A stretch of DNA of 64,000 bases from Phytoseiulus persimilis (GCA_037576195.1 CM075103.1:1550001-1614000); one strand, 5' to 3'; shown: positions 12,801-25,554, numbered from the stretch's first letter. Numbers and translations are program-made. The notes: generated by a model from the letters alone, not told the origin.

Positions 12801-15800
12801 AGCGCTCGAAGCGCCGTTTTTTTTCAAACGAACAGTCCATCTGGGGGCAGAAGCATCGATTTATTCGAAGTTCTTGAAGATTTCGTGGACTTGAGCATGC
12901 AGTCCATTGTTCGAACTCTTGGATATCCACTTTAGTGCCCAAAATCGGAGATATACGTTGTCAAAATCATCCCCTCCGAGTCTAAAATTCTAACGGAGTA
13001 GAAAGAAGCAGGAGCACCCGGAACGTCCGAAGAGGGAGCTGGTGAACGAGCTGATCCATGCAATGACTGCTGCACGAACTTTCAGAATCTTTGAATCTCC
13101 TCCGAAGTGATGCTGCACACTATACCACCTCACAGAGCCACCAGAGAAGCGAACGAAACGATGTCTCGATTTGAGCCTTCCTGATAGAACTCGGAACCGC
13201 TACTATACCATCCTTGAAGTGTTTCCCATTCCTGAAAAGCTGTCGATTAGCTTGGACCATCCTCGCCGAGATCCCCGTGTTTTCGTGACTCCCTCTGCTT
13301 CCGGGACTCCTCGAAGGCGATTCCGGGACGCATGTTTGAACCACATAGCGACGACTGCAGGCGCTTGGACTGGCTCATATCGATTTCCGTCAGTCAGAGA
13401 GTCACGACAGACTTCAGCGGCATTCTAGATGCATTCCGAGGTTTCCGGTGGTCCCCGGCCTTTATCGAGACAACGGTTCGTGTGTAAATTCGTGCAGTGG
13501 TCGAAAGTCGAAAAATCGGATTGTTCGGATTCGTTGTCGGAATCGGATGACACGCTCAACTCAGTATAACTGAACTTCCTCTCCGTTCTTCATACACTCA
13601 CACATTATCGAAGCTTCTGTCGTGTAAATCCATAATTTAGGGCAAAAGCAGCGGCTGTTTCTGAGTTCGTGCATCTGATCGTAACGTGTTTCGATGCTCA
13701 TTCAGTAAGAGGCTCCAAACCGTTTCAAAGCATGAAGATCCATCATCAGGGATTTTAACCAGTCTCTCAGAGCGCTCACCAACATCACAGATTCAGTTCC
13801 AATGAGCCTCCGTAGGGATACAATTGTCTGGTGGATTGTGAAGTGCAGCCTCGCTCGAAGCTCCTTCCGGATGGCTTCGTGGTGGATATACTACACTATC
13901 GGTCAGGGAACATTTCACAGCCTCGGAGCGCTTCGGCTGAGATGATCGGCGCGTTGATGGGTTGTGTGAGAGATCAAATGCACACCGAGTAGCATATCAT
14001 GTTGACGTTAATCTGGACGCCCAATTTCAAAGTTGACTCATGTCACTCATTCTCAGGCCTCAGTTCAACGAGAGACATCAGACAGAGAGCCGGGCCGGAG
14101 AGATGCAGCCCCAAGAAAAATCTGGGAAACATATATGGACAGATCAAATGCGAACTCAGGTTGTCGAGATTCAAACGAGTCGTCGTCGTCGTCAGTTAGG
14201 AAAGAAGGAGTCAGAGTAGCGCAAGCCACGACAGGCAATACTATGGAAATGCGACAACACCCGCCGAACGCAGGAAGGAACCGAGTCGCTCGGTGGAGCG
14301 CTTGGCCGATCGGGTACCAGAGCCATTCGCCTGTCCAACAGAGAGACGAAGCCAGCGATCTGGCAGCACTCCACTTCACTCGGATCGACGACAACCAACG
14401 AACGAGGAAGACGACAGATTGAATCATTCGATTTCAACTTTCAACTTAAAGCTTCAAACCTAGCATCGAAAGTAAGACCGAGCGGGACTGAGACATGAAC
14501 GAAGACAAGTCGGAGAAAGCAGCACTGATCCCTTTGGCGCGTCATTGAGATGATGGATGATGAAAATAGGACAAGCGACCGACCGACCAACCCAACGAAA
14601 CCGATCGACCAACTCGGGGAGAGAGTTCTGTAGGGAACTGAAGAGCAATAGGAGAAACGAGGCCGCGAAAGAACAATTTTGCAAAACAGCGCTGCTGATC
14701 GATTTGCGGCCACCAGTGACATCGGCATGAGAATCACCAACAAATGCGACTTGAGCATTCACCACCGCAACTGCGATATCGCCGAGGAAGTGTTGGGCGA
14801 TCGGCGGGCTGTGTGGTGAATTTTCCTCGTTAGAAGTCGAAAATAAGCGTTCTCGAAACGGCTCGACCTCACGCTTCCCTGCGTGCCAGACTCGGCTCAC
14901 GCTACACAGCTCACGTTATGTTTGCTCTGACTGTGCCTCAATTCTTAGCACATTAATCAAGCTAATGAACAACAAACTGGGCAACGAATTCTGAAAGCAG
15001 CGAGATTTCAGGCTCGTCGTTCCAGTCGTCATCAACAACTTCATCATCATGGACGGGGCCAGATGGCGCCTTGGTGATTCAACAAAAACCGGCTAAAAGC
15101 CTCCGCTCCAACAAGATCGAGGATTTCACTCTTGAGCGCGTCTCTGATGAATCCGTTCAAGTTTCGTTCATATACTTTCTCGCATCCTCGAGGACTTATC
15201 CCCGTACGGCTGAACCTCTCAGGAGGCTGATTCGATTACTGACTTCCGCAGAAACCAAATAAAGTGGTACTTTTGCTTCGTCAATTGGCTCGTCGAGAGT
15301 TATGGGCAGCACCTAATCGCAACTTCGAGCCGGATCGCCTCATCTGGAACGCCGAGATTCACGTGATGCATTTACTTGATCCATTCACTCGAACAATGGG
15401 TTTCCCAACGACACTTCTCTCCCCCTTTCTGCTCTTCTTTGCTTTGAAGTCAGATCGGAGAAAATTCCGGAACTTTCGCTCCATGGCACACGACGTCGTG
15501 CAAAGCGCCGGGCGAGGTTCCTCGAGAAGACATGCAAGCTGTTTATTATATTCTGCTCGAAGGATCGACACACCCGTCTGAGCCGGCCCGGTAAAAGCTA
15601 ACCGTGGCGCGTGCGACTAAATGATCCCTCCATTTAAGGAGGATTCTGTCTGTCTTGTCTATCTCACCCGGCTGCACCTGAGCTTCATGGACATCATGAA
15701 GACAAATTCTCCAAAAGCACATCGTTTTCGATGGCTTCTCAAACGGGGATCCCACTGGCACTATCGCTGCCGCACCGCCGCCACCATCGCGACCACCTCC

Positions 15801-18080
15801 ACCCCATTGCGAACACTGCGCGATAAGGCCCGACATATTTACATAGCATTTCCATACGGATGTTTAATGCCACCCCTAGTTGGCAGGTGGGCTCATTTTT
15901 CATCCTGACCTCACACGGACGGAATTCAACAAACAGCGTCGGCCTCTTTTGAAAGTTGTTCAGATGTCAGGACGATGGGCAGCTTCACTAACCGCAATTT
16001 GAGGAAGTCTCGATCTCCTCTTTCCGTCGCTCTCATTTGAATTTGCACTTTTCCAGCTCCATGAGTCGTTACATTCAATTCTCTTTGAAGCTGGTGAAGC
16101 AGCGAGGAGAGTTCCCAAATATATCCTTGTTTGCGGGTCCGAATCTTATCACAAGCTTTCTCCATGGCAGAGGCGAGTCGAGTATTCCCCGGAGCTTCTT
16201 TCAGATTGTAAAGTAGTCAAACTAGGCGGCTAATTCCTCAACTCTCTCTTGTTTCGTTCGGTGATTTGTGGGGAAGGGCCTGATACGCGCGTTTTTTTTT
16301 CCTTGCCAGCGATAGCTGGGAGGATGGCTCCAGATTCAATCTCTCATGATCAGTGTCCTAGGGCGTCCCGAAGATGCTCCTTCGTCTCCTTGGATCGCTC
16401 CACTCATGATGGAGTTTGTACCGGTATCATCCAACGCGGAGAAGGATTCCACTCACCTACCCATGAACAGAGCGAAACTCACTGATTTCTTGACAAATAT
16501 CGTCCTCGTACGTTTGTTCCCCAAATATGGTGGAGAGTTCTTGAATCCAACCGGAATGCCCGGGAATTCAATTGTCGGGTCGATCCAACGACTTTTTTTC
16601 CACTAAAAATTCACGCCAGGCCAGCTCCAAGATTTCCCGCGAAAGACCTGAATCCCGGAGTGGAAAGTTTTGAGAGCTTTCCATCATCGAAATTCTTTCT
16701 GAATCCATAAGTTTCGAGAAGATACGAGGAAAACGCAATGAGGGAGATATTTAGCCCAGAGATGGGCGAGTTTGAGGCTGATACGATCGCTTGTCCTTCT
16801 CCGAGCTCTGACGCGATTTGGCAAGGAGTCGAATCCCTATCCGCATTGAATCATGGCGGTACGAACTGAATCGGTTGACTTCTGACGTTACCCGGCTGCC
16901 CAAGTGGAACGATCCAAGGGAAGAAAGGATAATTCTTCAGACGGTGGAGGAAACCGACGATACTCAACCGATGGGCACGAATGAGAAACCAGAATATGCG
17001 CCATCGCCTTGCACCCATCGATAGCATGAAAGAGATCACACCACAAAGTGATGAGCCCAAGGAGAGCGAGTGAAAAGAATGCCCACCTCAATTGACTGCT
17101 CTGTTTAATGGAAGACGGTCAAAGCTCGGGCTACATGTATGTAATCAAACACGGAAATCACCTCGCCGAATCCATGGGCCAAACAGCTATTCCAGGGGAG
17201 AAGTATTAAGCTCGTGCCTCGCTTCGATTAAACCCAGCCGATGAGGCGGGTGACGGATGCGCGGAGAAGAGGTCAATTGATCGGTCTGAAACCTCTCTGA
17301 TCGGATTAATTGGCTCGGAAAGAGGGAATCATGACTTCCAACTCACATCGGTAGGTTTTACGTGGATTCGAGACGCGGCTCGTCTTTATGAAGATCGAGA
17401 CTACCGCACTCGAATTCGCGCAATTCAGCTCCATCGAATCACTCGGTACCTCTCGCCAACTCAATGTGCCTGCTGTTTCGATTAATCGTTCACACTGACG
17501 CTTCCACGAGAAGGGATCGTTTCCAAAATACCCATTCTTTCAACGCATGTGCCCTCGGCGCGAGCCGCCGGGGGTCTCCCAGAAAATCCCGAAAACTCTC
17601 ACCGAGACTGAATCGCCCTCATTCGTATCTCTGAGGTCTGTTCCCGACAGGTAGATCGACTTGAGCGAACTGTATCTCTAAGAATCAGGAGACAGGCAGA
17701 TAACTGTACACGCTTCCACTGTATCATTGGATTCTGGGGTGTCTGTAGCAGACCGAAACTGCTGCGTCATACTCGATGAACTTTGATCATGACGAGGCAT
17801 TCTTCCGGCACGGTCGTCCTCAAAAACGCTCAGGAAGCTATCAACAATGATTCTCAAGAATCCGTCTCATATATCTCCGGGAATTATCAGTCGCGGAATC
17901 TTGAATCGCTTTACACGAGTTTCTTGAACGAGCACCTAAATTTTGAGTGAGGAAGTCGTCGCCTGCCAATATGGAGTGAATCAGTATAATCATATGAAAT
18001 AAGTATATGTATATCTTGATCGAGAAGTGAACGCAATCCTCACGAAGCTCAGTTTTGGAGTCACGGACGGCGTGGTTTGA
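3840..18080. other. About 14 kb without a supportable gene
   Basis: Open frames are numerous but short and unrecognised on both strands. GA/CT-rich simple stretches occur, for example AG repeats near 8285-8310, and a GC-rich hairpin lies at 11999-12027. The region could include unseen 5' exons or introns of flanking genes such as the missing N-terminal part of RNF220. A protein-like minus-strand frame at 15926-16200 is discussed as a finding but is not called as a gene. Confidence 0.45.
11999..12027. repeat. GC-rich hairpin
   Basis: TGCTCCCCGCA and TGCGGGGGGAGCA flank the 5-base loop CTCCA. They form an 11-bp stem with a two-base bulge. No transcript context is visible, so its function is unknown. 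Confidence 0.5.
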
Positions 18081-18083
18081 GAT

Positions 18084-18089
18084 TTTATT
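18084..18089 (-). terminator. Poly(A) signal of ECHS1
   Basis: TTTATT on the + strand is AATAAA on the minus strand. It starts 92 bases after the ECHS1 stop codon at 18181-18183. A CA dinucleotide run (about 18113-18126) lies in the presumed 3' UTR between them. Confidence 0.75.
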
Positions 18090-18180
18090 CACCGAGGACT
18101 CAACGTATAAGAACACACACACACACATCCTGCTAGCGGAAAGCAGTACGAAGGCGACTAGTTACAGAGCATTTGAGTTC

Positions 18181-19203
18181 CTAGTTGTGCTTGAAGGCGG
18201 CGGGACGCTTTTCGACGAACGCTTTCATGCCCTCTCGCCGATCTTCGAGAGCGAACGTCGTATGGAAAGCTCTCCTCTCGGTCGCGAGTCCTTCCTGGAG
18301 GGTTGTTTCGAAAGCACGATTCACTGCTTCCTTACAGATGGCTACGCTCACCTGAGACATTGACGCGATTTTCTCCGCGAGCTTCAATGTTTCCGGGAGC
18401 AGCTGCAACGAACAAATATATGTCAAAGATCGGGGCTAATTACCACCTGATCTTCTGGGTCCAGGTAACCGGATCATGTTTAGAACACGAAATCCAACGG
18501 AAAGCTTCCAGAGATGGAGCAATGAGGACGAAGCCTCCATTGCGAAAATTACCTGGTCAACTGGGAAGACTCGGGACACCAGACCCCACTTGTCCGCTTC
18601 GTGCGCGGTGTACTGCTTCCCCGAGAGACAGATTTCCATTGCTCGCGACTTCCCGATGGCGTGAGTCAATCTTTGCGTTCCTCCGGCACCAGGGATCGTC
18701 CCGAGCAGAATTTCAGGCTGGCCGAATACTGCTTTCTCGCCGGCGTAAATTATGTCGCACATCATGGCCAGTTCACTTCCGCCTCCCAGAGCATACCCGT
18801 TGACAGCGGCGATGACGGGCTTCTGGGACTTGGACACCCGAGACCAACTTTCTAGGAAACGACCCTTGAAACAGTCAACAAACGTGTTATCGGCCATCTC
18901 CTTGATATCGGCTCCCGCGGCAAAACTCTTCTCGCTGCCAGTGATGACAATACACCCGATGCCTGAATCTTCGTTCATGTCATCGATGCAATCGCCCAGC
19001 TCGCCCATCAACTTCGAGTTCAGGGCATTCAGAGCCTTCGGTCTGTTCAGGCGGATCAAACCGACGTTCTTCTTGTCGCCGACGGTTTCCACGAGCAGGG
19101 TTTCATAGCTTGTGGTGGACAGAAGTCTTGCTGCCGAGGGATGATTCACCTGGGCTCCTCGGGAGATCAGAACACGCAGGGATCCTAGACGAGTGAGCGA
19201 CAT
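18181..19203 (-). CDS. ECHS1: Mitochondrial short-chain enoyl-CoA hydratase, two exons
   Basis: It hydrates 2-trans-enoyl-CoA to 3-hydroxyacyl-CoA in mitochondrial beta-oxidation and in branched-chain amino acid breakdown. Coding exons are 19203-18553 and 18402-18181, joined at CAG|GTAATT and TTGCAG|CTG in phase 0, giving 290 residues, the same length as human ECHS1. Residues 1 to about 30 are basic, Ser/Arg-rich and free of acids, as in a mitochondrial presequence. The crotonase fold is evident: [12 protein letters not shown] supplies one oxyanion-hole region, [20 protein letters not shown] the other, and [19 protein letters not shown] carries the second catalytic glutamate. The first catalytic Glu lies in the GGGSELAM stretch. 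The C-terminal exon ends in an [10 protein letters not shown] tail like that of the vertebrate enzyme. An in-frame GTG-AAT precedes the ATG at 19203, and I chose the ATG. The neighbour RNF220 is divergent. All key residues are intact. Confidence 0.95.
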
Positions 19204-20205
19204 ATTCACGCAATCAAAGTCGACGCGTTTGTAGAGACGAGATTCTCACAGACAGAGCTGAGACAAAGAATAGAGACGACGCTTGATACTCTCTCCCGGC
19301 ACCCGGCGACACTCTCTTCACTCGACGTTTTCCATGATCTCCTCACGGCCGATAGCGCTTCTCAGCTGACAACTTTGAAACGGCTCTCCCCACGGAGTCG
19401 GATCGAATTCCCATCATGACAAGAGCTCCTCTGTCCGAGTACTCCGGACTCTGCTGCCAGGGCTGGGGCCACGCGCACTGTTAACATTTTGTGATCTGAG
19501 TAGAAAAACGGAAGTCGCTGATTGTTCCCTATCCGTGACGAAACACATTGCTCCGAAGTTTAAGAGAAACTCTCCTTCAACAATAGCAGCCCGTGACTCC
19601 CAATGAGTTGAACATAGCTCTCGCTCCCGATCATGACTGAATCTATAGCATGTGCACGAACTAAGGCAAACTTCCTCCATTCTAGAATCCTTGTTGTCTT
19701 TAGGAACCGGTGTTCTGATCGTGCGCATTCCGTTCTCTCCAAAGCCTCGGAACACGTTCGGGAGAGGAGGAGCGCTCACAGCTAAGAAGGATAGGGATAC
19801 ACGGACGAGCCATGCTCGAACGGCAAGAGCAGGACTGAATGATAGAGGTGGAGAGAAAGATCATTCCAAGTGTTTGGAGAACGCTCCGATTCAACACAGT
19901 GGCGGAATCCGCGATAATCTCCCATGACGAGAATTAAAACGTCCCCATGACGTGATGAATCTGTACCTTGAAGTTCGATGATGGGGTATGGTTGAAACTT
20001 GGATCCACCAGCCGTTCGAAGTCGAAGCGAGATGGACAGTAGAGCCAGTACTTCCGATGTGAGTTCCAATCACCACAGGTCGAGTTTTATGAACCGAAAT
20101 GCATATCTCTGTCGCGTAGCCTGTCGTTGCTGGCCGAAATTGGCATCACATGCATTTTGATCGAAGTTAAAATCCAAGTTCAACCTTATAATCCGTTCCC
20201 TTCAG
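19204..20205. other. Divergent intergenic or intronic stretch between ECHS1 and the RNF220 exons
   Basis: It holds the ECHS1 promoter and at least the end of an intron of the RNF220 gene, because an acceptor (CCCTTCAG) sits at 20198-20205. A 121-codon open frame on the minus strand (19414-19779) and a 91-codon frame opposite it match no family I know, and I treat them as chance. I could not place the first exons of RNF220 here. Confidence 0.45.
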
Positions 20206-22020
20206 GCTCCTGATGAGAACAGCTTTGACAGACCCGGACCTTCGGGTGTTGCAACCAAGAGAGGTAAGAGGTTTCCTCCAGAGTCTAAATTTTCGCTATG
20301 GCGACCCGTCAGTTGACGGGGAGCCCAGTGAAGAATCCCTGATCTGAGTTTCCTCGGTCAACGTCTAATCGATTCAAGGTAATCGACGCTCCCAGACCCA
20401 GGTCAGCTGTTCAACCTGTTGTCCGGTCTGTGGCGTTACCATAAAGTTATCCGAAGCGGCATCGCATTTCGACGTCGAAGTTTCCAAGCTCAATGACGTG
20501 AGCACCAACCGGAACGGAAAGCGCGCGCGGAATCATGCTGATGTGAGTCTGACACAAGCTGAACATCCCACAACATACTTGGTTTTCTCCTATGTACCGC
20601 AACGGATGCTCACCTTTGCTGTTCTCCTAAATAGCGACAATGTATGGAAACAGTCCGCGAAGAGCGGCGTCGGATCGTCAAGAGTGTCCGCCAGAATCGG
20701 AGCAAGCGACTGACGCTAAGAACAGCTCCGCCTCATAAGAGACGGAGGCTTCCAGGACAGGTCGACTGTCCCGTATGCAGCCAAGTGATCAACCACCTAT
20801 CAGAAACCGAACGCATCAGCCATGTGGATGAGTGCCTCGTGTCGGTGAGAACTGCACTGCTCGCGCTGCATTTCAAGTCTTGACTGAGATCCGTCATGTC
20901 ATTCCGAGAGTGTTGGTGTTGTTCCCGGCCAACGTTCTCAACAACCGAGACTTCAATTCACAGCAAAATGCAGCTAGCCACGAAGTCGACATTGAAGGTG
21001 GTGGATCGAGTGAAAGCGAGCTCGAAGAGTACGAGTGGGCCGGCCAAACAAGAATCCGCGGGGTTCTCCTGTCTGGTGCTGTGCCCAGGTGAGATGGGAA
21101 AATCTGAGAAACCTGTTCTCATCCGACTGTTTTGCGATGGCTATAGCATAACAAATTATACGGCATATCTTTCGACTTGCGACGACATGGCCACCTCGGT
21201 TTCAGATCGAACCGTAATGGTCAGGAGGACGACATCGGCGACCTAGATGTCGATGGAAACGACGAGGTCGTGTTCGGCGAGCCTCAATTCTCGGAAGCGG
21301 ATCTCATACCCAGTAAGGAGTTCTCTGAATCGTTTTCAGCACCGTCTCATTCATCGGGACTTTCCGATCATCCAAGTCCCATTTCGACTTCACAGCCTCT
21401 CGAGATAACTCCAGTCAAAGAATCAGGGAAGCTATGATGAGAACTGCCGTGGCCAACAACGGAGATCCGCCGGAAGTTCCCTCCAAGTGGGATACTTTGG
21501 ATGATTTGAGCCTTACACAAAGACTCCAGGATGATGAGCAGTCTTCATCACACACCCCGAGGTGGGTGCTGATTTTCGAACGGATTTCTAGGCCGGAATC
21601 CCCTCGGGAACAATTCCGTGTGCTCATCATGAGCGGAGCAAGTTCCTCGTTGACTCAGTCACCCTTTCAGTTCGAAGAGTGCGTCGTCAGTCGTGGTTGA
21701 GGCGTTGAAGAGCCGCATCCGTGAACTTGAGTGCGCGAAACCGAGCGCAAACAGCGCGTCGGTCCGTTGCCTCGTTTGTCTAGATCCTTACCTGAACCCC
21801 TTGGTCAGTGTAGCGTGTTGGCACGTTTATTGCCAAGACTGCTGGCTAAAGACCCTCGTAAGTGACTGTTCTTTGCGCAATTTTCAACCTTCTCTCATTG
21901 AAGTTATATCGCGCCGGATCTAAAAAGTCAACATTGCTAACATTTCAGAGTTGTAAGAAACTTTGTCCGCAGTGCAGCATGATCACATGTCCCAAAGACC
22001 TCCGACGAATCTACCTCTGA
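20206..22020 (+). CDS. RNF220: RNF220-type RING E3 ubiquitin ligase, 5' end not found
   Basis: Eight exons are read: 20206-20263, 20379-20542, 20635-20844, 20964-21088, 21206-21312, 21396-21561, 21671-21857 and 21949-22020. They keep one frame over 1089 bases (362 residues and stop). Features in order: a Cys-Cys-His zinc-finger-like block starting CPVCGVTIKLSE; a basic segment; a second block CPVCSQVINHLSE ending in HVDECL; the hallmark SELEEYEWAGQTRIRG; an acidic DLDVDGNDE stretch followed by FSEADLIP; a predicted coiled coil (VVVEALKSRIRELE); and a C-terminal RING (CLVCLDPYLNPLVSVACWHV, then CPQC) ending DLRRIYL. These match vertebrate RNF220, a ligase that acts on transcriptional regulators such as Sin3B and stabilises beta-catenin. 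About 200 N-terminal residues are missing relative to the human protein and should lie upstream. One acceptor is AAG instead of CAG (20376-20378). No AATAAA is visible soon after the stop. Confidence 0.92.
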
Positions 22021-22910
22021 AACTGAGCGATATCTAGGAGGGAGTGCTTTCTTTGAAGCAGAACGAATTTGTGAATATTTTGTACAGAATGTAATGATGA
22101 GGAGCCGGGCGTCGGGCGTAAATTGTACAAATACAGAACACTGTTTTTCATCCAAGTAGACACTGTCTCTTGATCCTCCTTGTGCTAGGTTTGCTTTTGG
22201 CATTGAGTCAATGCAGCGTGAATAACGGAACACAGGAGAGCAACGCCTGAAACTTCCTCTCCAGGAGCCTGGTCCCGAAAACGCAATGCTTCTGCAGAGC
22301 ATGGTACTCGAAGACGAGCTTCCTGATAACGTGATAACGATGGGATTCGGAGAAAACGAGAGCAGGCTAGATTTGCTTCTGCGGGGAAGTTGTTTTAACT
22401 CTGCCACACAACAGGGTAGCCGCAGTGCGTGTTTCCCGAGATTCGACGCGGGCTCCGGTCCAAGGATAGGGAATGTTGGTTTTCGACTCATTGCTTTCCA
22501 AGGATTTGCAGAGCAGCATCCAAATGGCGCAGCGGAGGGTCCAGTGAGTGAATCCCCATAACACACTCGTCTGCCGTTTCCAATACTTGTTCTCCCTCAT
22601 TTACGCATCATGGCAAATCTTCTCGACATGGAGTCCGCAAGAGTCTCTAGAGGTGTCAAGCTGAGGGGGGCGGTGGGAAGCGCCTCCCACCAAAGGGTAA
22701 TTGGTGTTTCAGGAACCATAACTTTCCACCTTATCTAGCGTAAATGGAGCATTAGTTTTCAACAGGAAAAATCAACATACGCAATCAGAAGCTCTCCCTC
22801 GGGCTTCGGGAAGTTTGTCCGAGACTTCCCCAAATCAGATTGTCATAGCTCCCCGAGTCAACCGGAATGGTGCAGGCAAAGAGGAAACTTGAGATATCTC
22901 CCTTTTACAG
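22021..22910. other. Convergent intergenic region between RNF220 and RPS19
   Basis: This contains the RNF220 3' UTR and no further gene that I can support. A 209-codon minus-strand frame starting near 22566 overlaps the RNF220 last exon and is unrecognised. A near-palindrome GGTGGGAAGCGCCTCCCACC lies near 22675-22694, and its core GGAAGCGCCTCCCAC recurs near 53847. Confidence 0.45.
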
Positions 22911-22916
22911 TTTATT
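22911..22916 (-). terminator. Poly(A) signal of RPS19
   Basis: AATAAA on the minus strand starts 24 bases after the stop codon (22942-22940). This very short 3' UTR is typical of ribosomal protein genes. Confidence 0.8.
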
Positions 22917-22939
22917 CCGGGATGTTGGAACTTTTTTTT

Positions 22940-23492
22940 TCACTTTCCAGCCAGCATGGTGGACTTCTTCTGGACCTGAGCCGCGATACGATCGCAATCC
23001 CGTCGGCCTTGCTTGGAAAGTTTGCGTCCTCCTTTATCGGTTTCCTTCTCAACGAGTTTCATTTGCTCAAGAGCTCTGAGAGATTTCCTGATGACAGATG
23101 ATGATCCGCGGCAGAAGTGTGAAGGGCGAACTCCTCGGCGGTAGCGACCTCCGTAGACTTGAGTGAGTCGGCCAACACCTGCGAAGTTGGAGCCTCTTGT
23201 CAGCAGATATTCATCAAGCAGCTGTCAGATATGGGGGTCAGCTTCGAACCGTTTCTTAGACAAAATTTCCAGTGCAGTTACCGATTTGGCCTCTATAGTA
23301 GAGCTGACGCAGGAGTGCGGCGCATCGCACAAAGAACCAGTCTGCGTTGTTGGGACAGAGCTCTTTGTAGATACCGGTCTTCGCAATATCGGTCCAGTCA
23401 GGTACGTTGAGCTTGCCTGATTTTTTGAGGAAGGCAGCCATGCCGACCACAAATTCGTGCTGGTCAACGTCTTTCACGGTGAGTGAAGGCAT
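22940..23492 (-). CDS. RPS19: 40S ribosomal protein S19 (eS19), two coding exons
   Basis: This is a structural protein of the small ribosomal subunit, needed for 18S rRNA maturation. Coding exons are 23492-23282 and 23178-22940. The donor GTAACT and acceptor CTTCGCAG join in phase 1 to give 149 residues (human 145). The N-terminal part [20 protein letters not shown] and SGKLNVPDW, the middle [15 protein letters not shown], and the tail [20 protein letters not shown] are unmistakable S19 signatures. The start codon directly follows a splice acceptor (ACGTTACAG|ATG), so there is an intron in the 5' UTR and a non-coding first exon upstream that I could not place. The gene lies tail to tail with RNF220 and head to head with the cysteine-string protein gene. 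Confidence 0.96.
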
Positions 23493-25554
23493 CTGTAACG
23501 TAAAACATTCGGATGAAGTCACTCATCGAACGCCAGAGCCATCGCCAAAGGAGCGTTGGGAACAAGTCAGGAGGATCTCTCCAGACGGACAGGCGACGAA
23601 CAGTTCCTAACTAAAGAACACATGGAACACGCGCATTCTTTCGGACAATTCTCGAATATCACCGCGAAATTCTGTGTTCCCGGTCAGCAACGTGGTGCTT
23701 AGGATGAGCATAGAAGCCGAACTTGAAACAATCGAACAAACTCCCGGGGACGACTTCCCCATGCTCCCGGGTAACCTCAGTTTGTCGACACGGAGCCTAT
23801 GTCACACCGAGGTACTTTCAGCACCGGAAATCAGAGCTGAGGAACGAAATTTTGAAAAATTCTTGCACATGCTGTACCTTGCTCACAGGCGACCACGAAA
23901 AAGGATCATGCCCATCATTTTGTTTCAAAATGGCGGCTACAGCGCAGCGGCAGCGCGTGGCGCGGATTTCAAAAACAAGGGAGACATTACTGTTCTTATG
24001 TTAGAGATAACCTTTACGTGGAACGAGCCGTTGTCTCAGATAGCCGAGGAGCTCGGAAGTCTCCGTATGCGATCGCGGGAACACCGGTCCGGTTCCAATT
24101 TTACATGCTCCAAGTGGCGTGCGTATGGCGTGCGATAGAACACGCGCTCGCTCCACAATAATCATTACCGAAATTCCGCCCGATGCTCCAAAGGTGCTTA
24201 TCGAATGCTGAGAATAGATGTCCTGCGGGGGGAACTAAGGCGGATGTCCATTACTCGGCGCTGGTTCAAATCACGGTCGGGACCAATTTCCTGCCCAGTC
24301 ACTGAAATGACAGTCGAGGCCGGAGCAGCGCCCGCTGCAGGCGTGAGCGCGGATCATCGTCCTCATTGTGCGCCATTGCGGTTGTCAATGCTGCTACTAC
24401 TGTGAGAGAATAGGAGAGGAAGAATGTTTATGCAGTGAGGGACTGTAGCGACCACGAATTTCTCCAGTGCCTGTGCTACGGAACGAAGTCGCCATCTCCT
24501 CGGCTTCATCTCCACTCTCGCTAGTTAACTTTGTGCGCAAGCTAAAGCGTGAACTTCTGAGGAGAATTGTCACTGAACGAGGAACAAGGCGACCTCCAGA
24601 ATGGACATAGGCGGGAGGAAACTATCGTGAGTAGTACCGTACATTCACGCTCAGCAAGCCGACCGGTGACAATCAAACGGCCGGGAGACTTCATGCGGGC
24701 TGGGAAGCGATTCTGAATTTTCGATTGTATGCCGCTTGCTACCCAGCCTTCAGGCCCTAGGGAAGTGCTATGGTTGTCATGCTTGAGAGACAATATGGGT
24801 TGAAGCAGTTGAGCGCTGCCTCAACGCCAGACTATATTTGAGGCGCCAGCGAGCTCGGTGCTCCATTGTGTTGGACGTACACCGCGACTCTGACCAGCTC
24901 ACGCCTTTTCAGCGAAGCATTCTTTGGCCATTCGTAATGCGGAAGCTGTCGGCTCCACAGGGGAGGCTTTTTCGAACCTCAGTTCTCTCGAAAACTTTGC
25001 ACAATCAGCTTCATGGGCGAATTGAGGGAACAGGAAAATCAGGAAAACTTTTCGCTCCGATCATAGTCAACGAGTTCCTGGGTTTTCTCCTCAGAACAGC
25101 TTCATTGCTCAGCTCCTGACATCTAGTCCTTTTGGTGCTGTGAATGACTCAGATGCTGTGTGATCGTCCTTATTAGACTTCTCGAGGAGTAGAATTGAAA
25201 TCTGCGTTCTTGTACAGTCCACCGCCGTCGGGCCATCCGAGGAACAGCTCCCCTGCCAGTGCTTTATTCGCGTGACGGATTCGAAGTTTTCCAAAAGAAA
25301 AACATGGATGGTCATCTGTCGGAAGTGGCTGTCAGTCCGAATCCGGCCGGTGCCGCTTCTATATGGCTAGAAGTGAGGAATAGGAGCGAAATGTCAACCT
25401 GACCGGTCAGAGCCGCATACAGTGAAAGCACATTGAAACCGAACCGCGAGAGATGAGATATCGATTGATCCGCGTGTCGAATTCTCGCTGAATGGAATGG
25501 CATCTTGTTTGCGACTTCGTGGAGCTAGCTGACAAACTATTATTCCGTTTCCAG
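23493..25554. other. Divergent region between RPS19 and the CSP gene
   Basis: It should hold the RPS19 leader exon and promoter and the first short coding exon of the cysteine-string protein, which must end in a phase-2 donor. I could not identify either with confidence. A 154-codon + frame at 23674-24138 is unrecognised. Confidence 0.4.

Noticed and set aside
19204..19209. Upstream GTG-AAT extension of ECHS1
   Set aside because: The GTG is not a usual eukaryotic start and the ATG at 19203 gives exactly the family length.
21313..21437. Continuation of the RNF220 exon to a TGA at 21437
   Set aside because: Splicing from A|GTAAGG at 21313 to the CAG before 21396 restores the conserved frame (REAMMRTAVANNG) that matches human RNF220.
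24261..24300. GGTTCAAAT resembling a tRNA B box
   Set aside because: No A box at the right distance and no cloverleaf.
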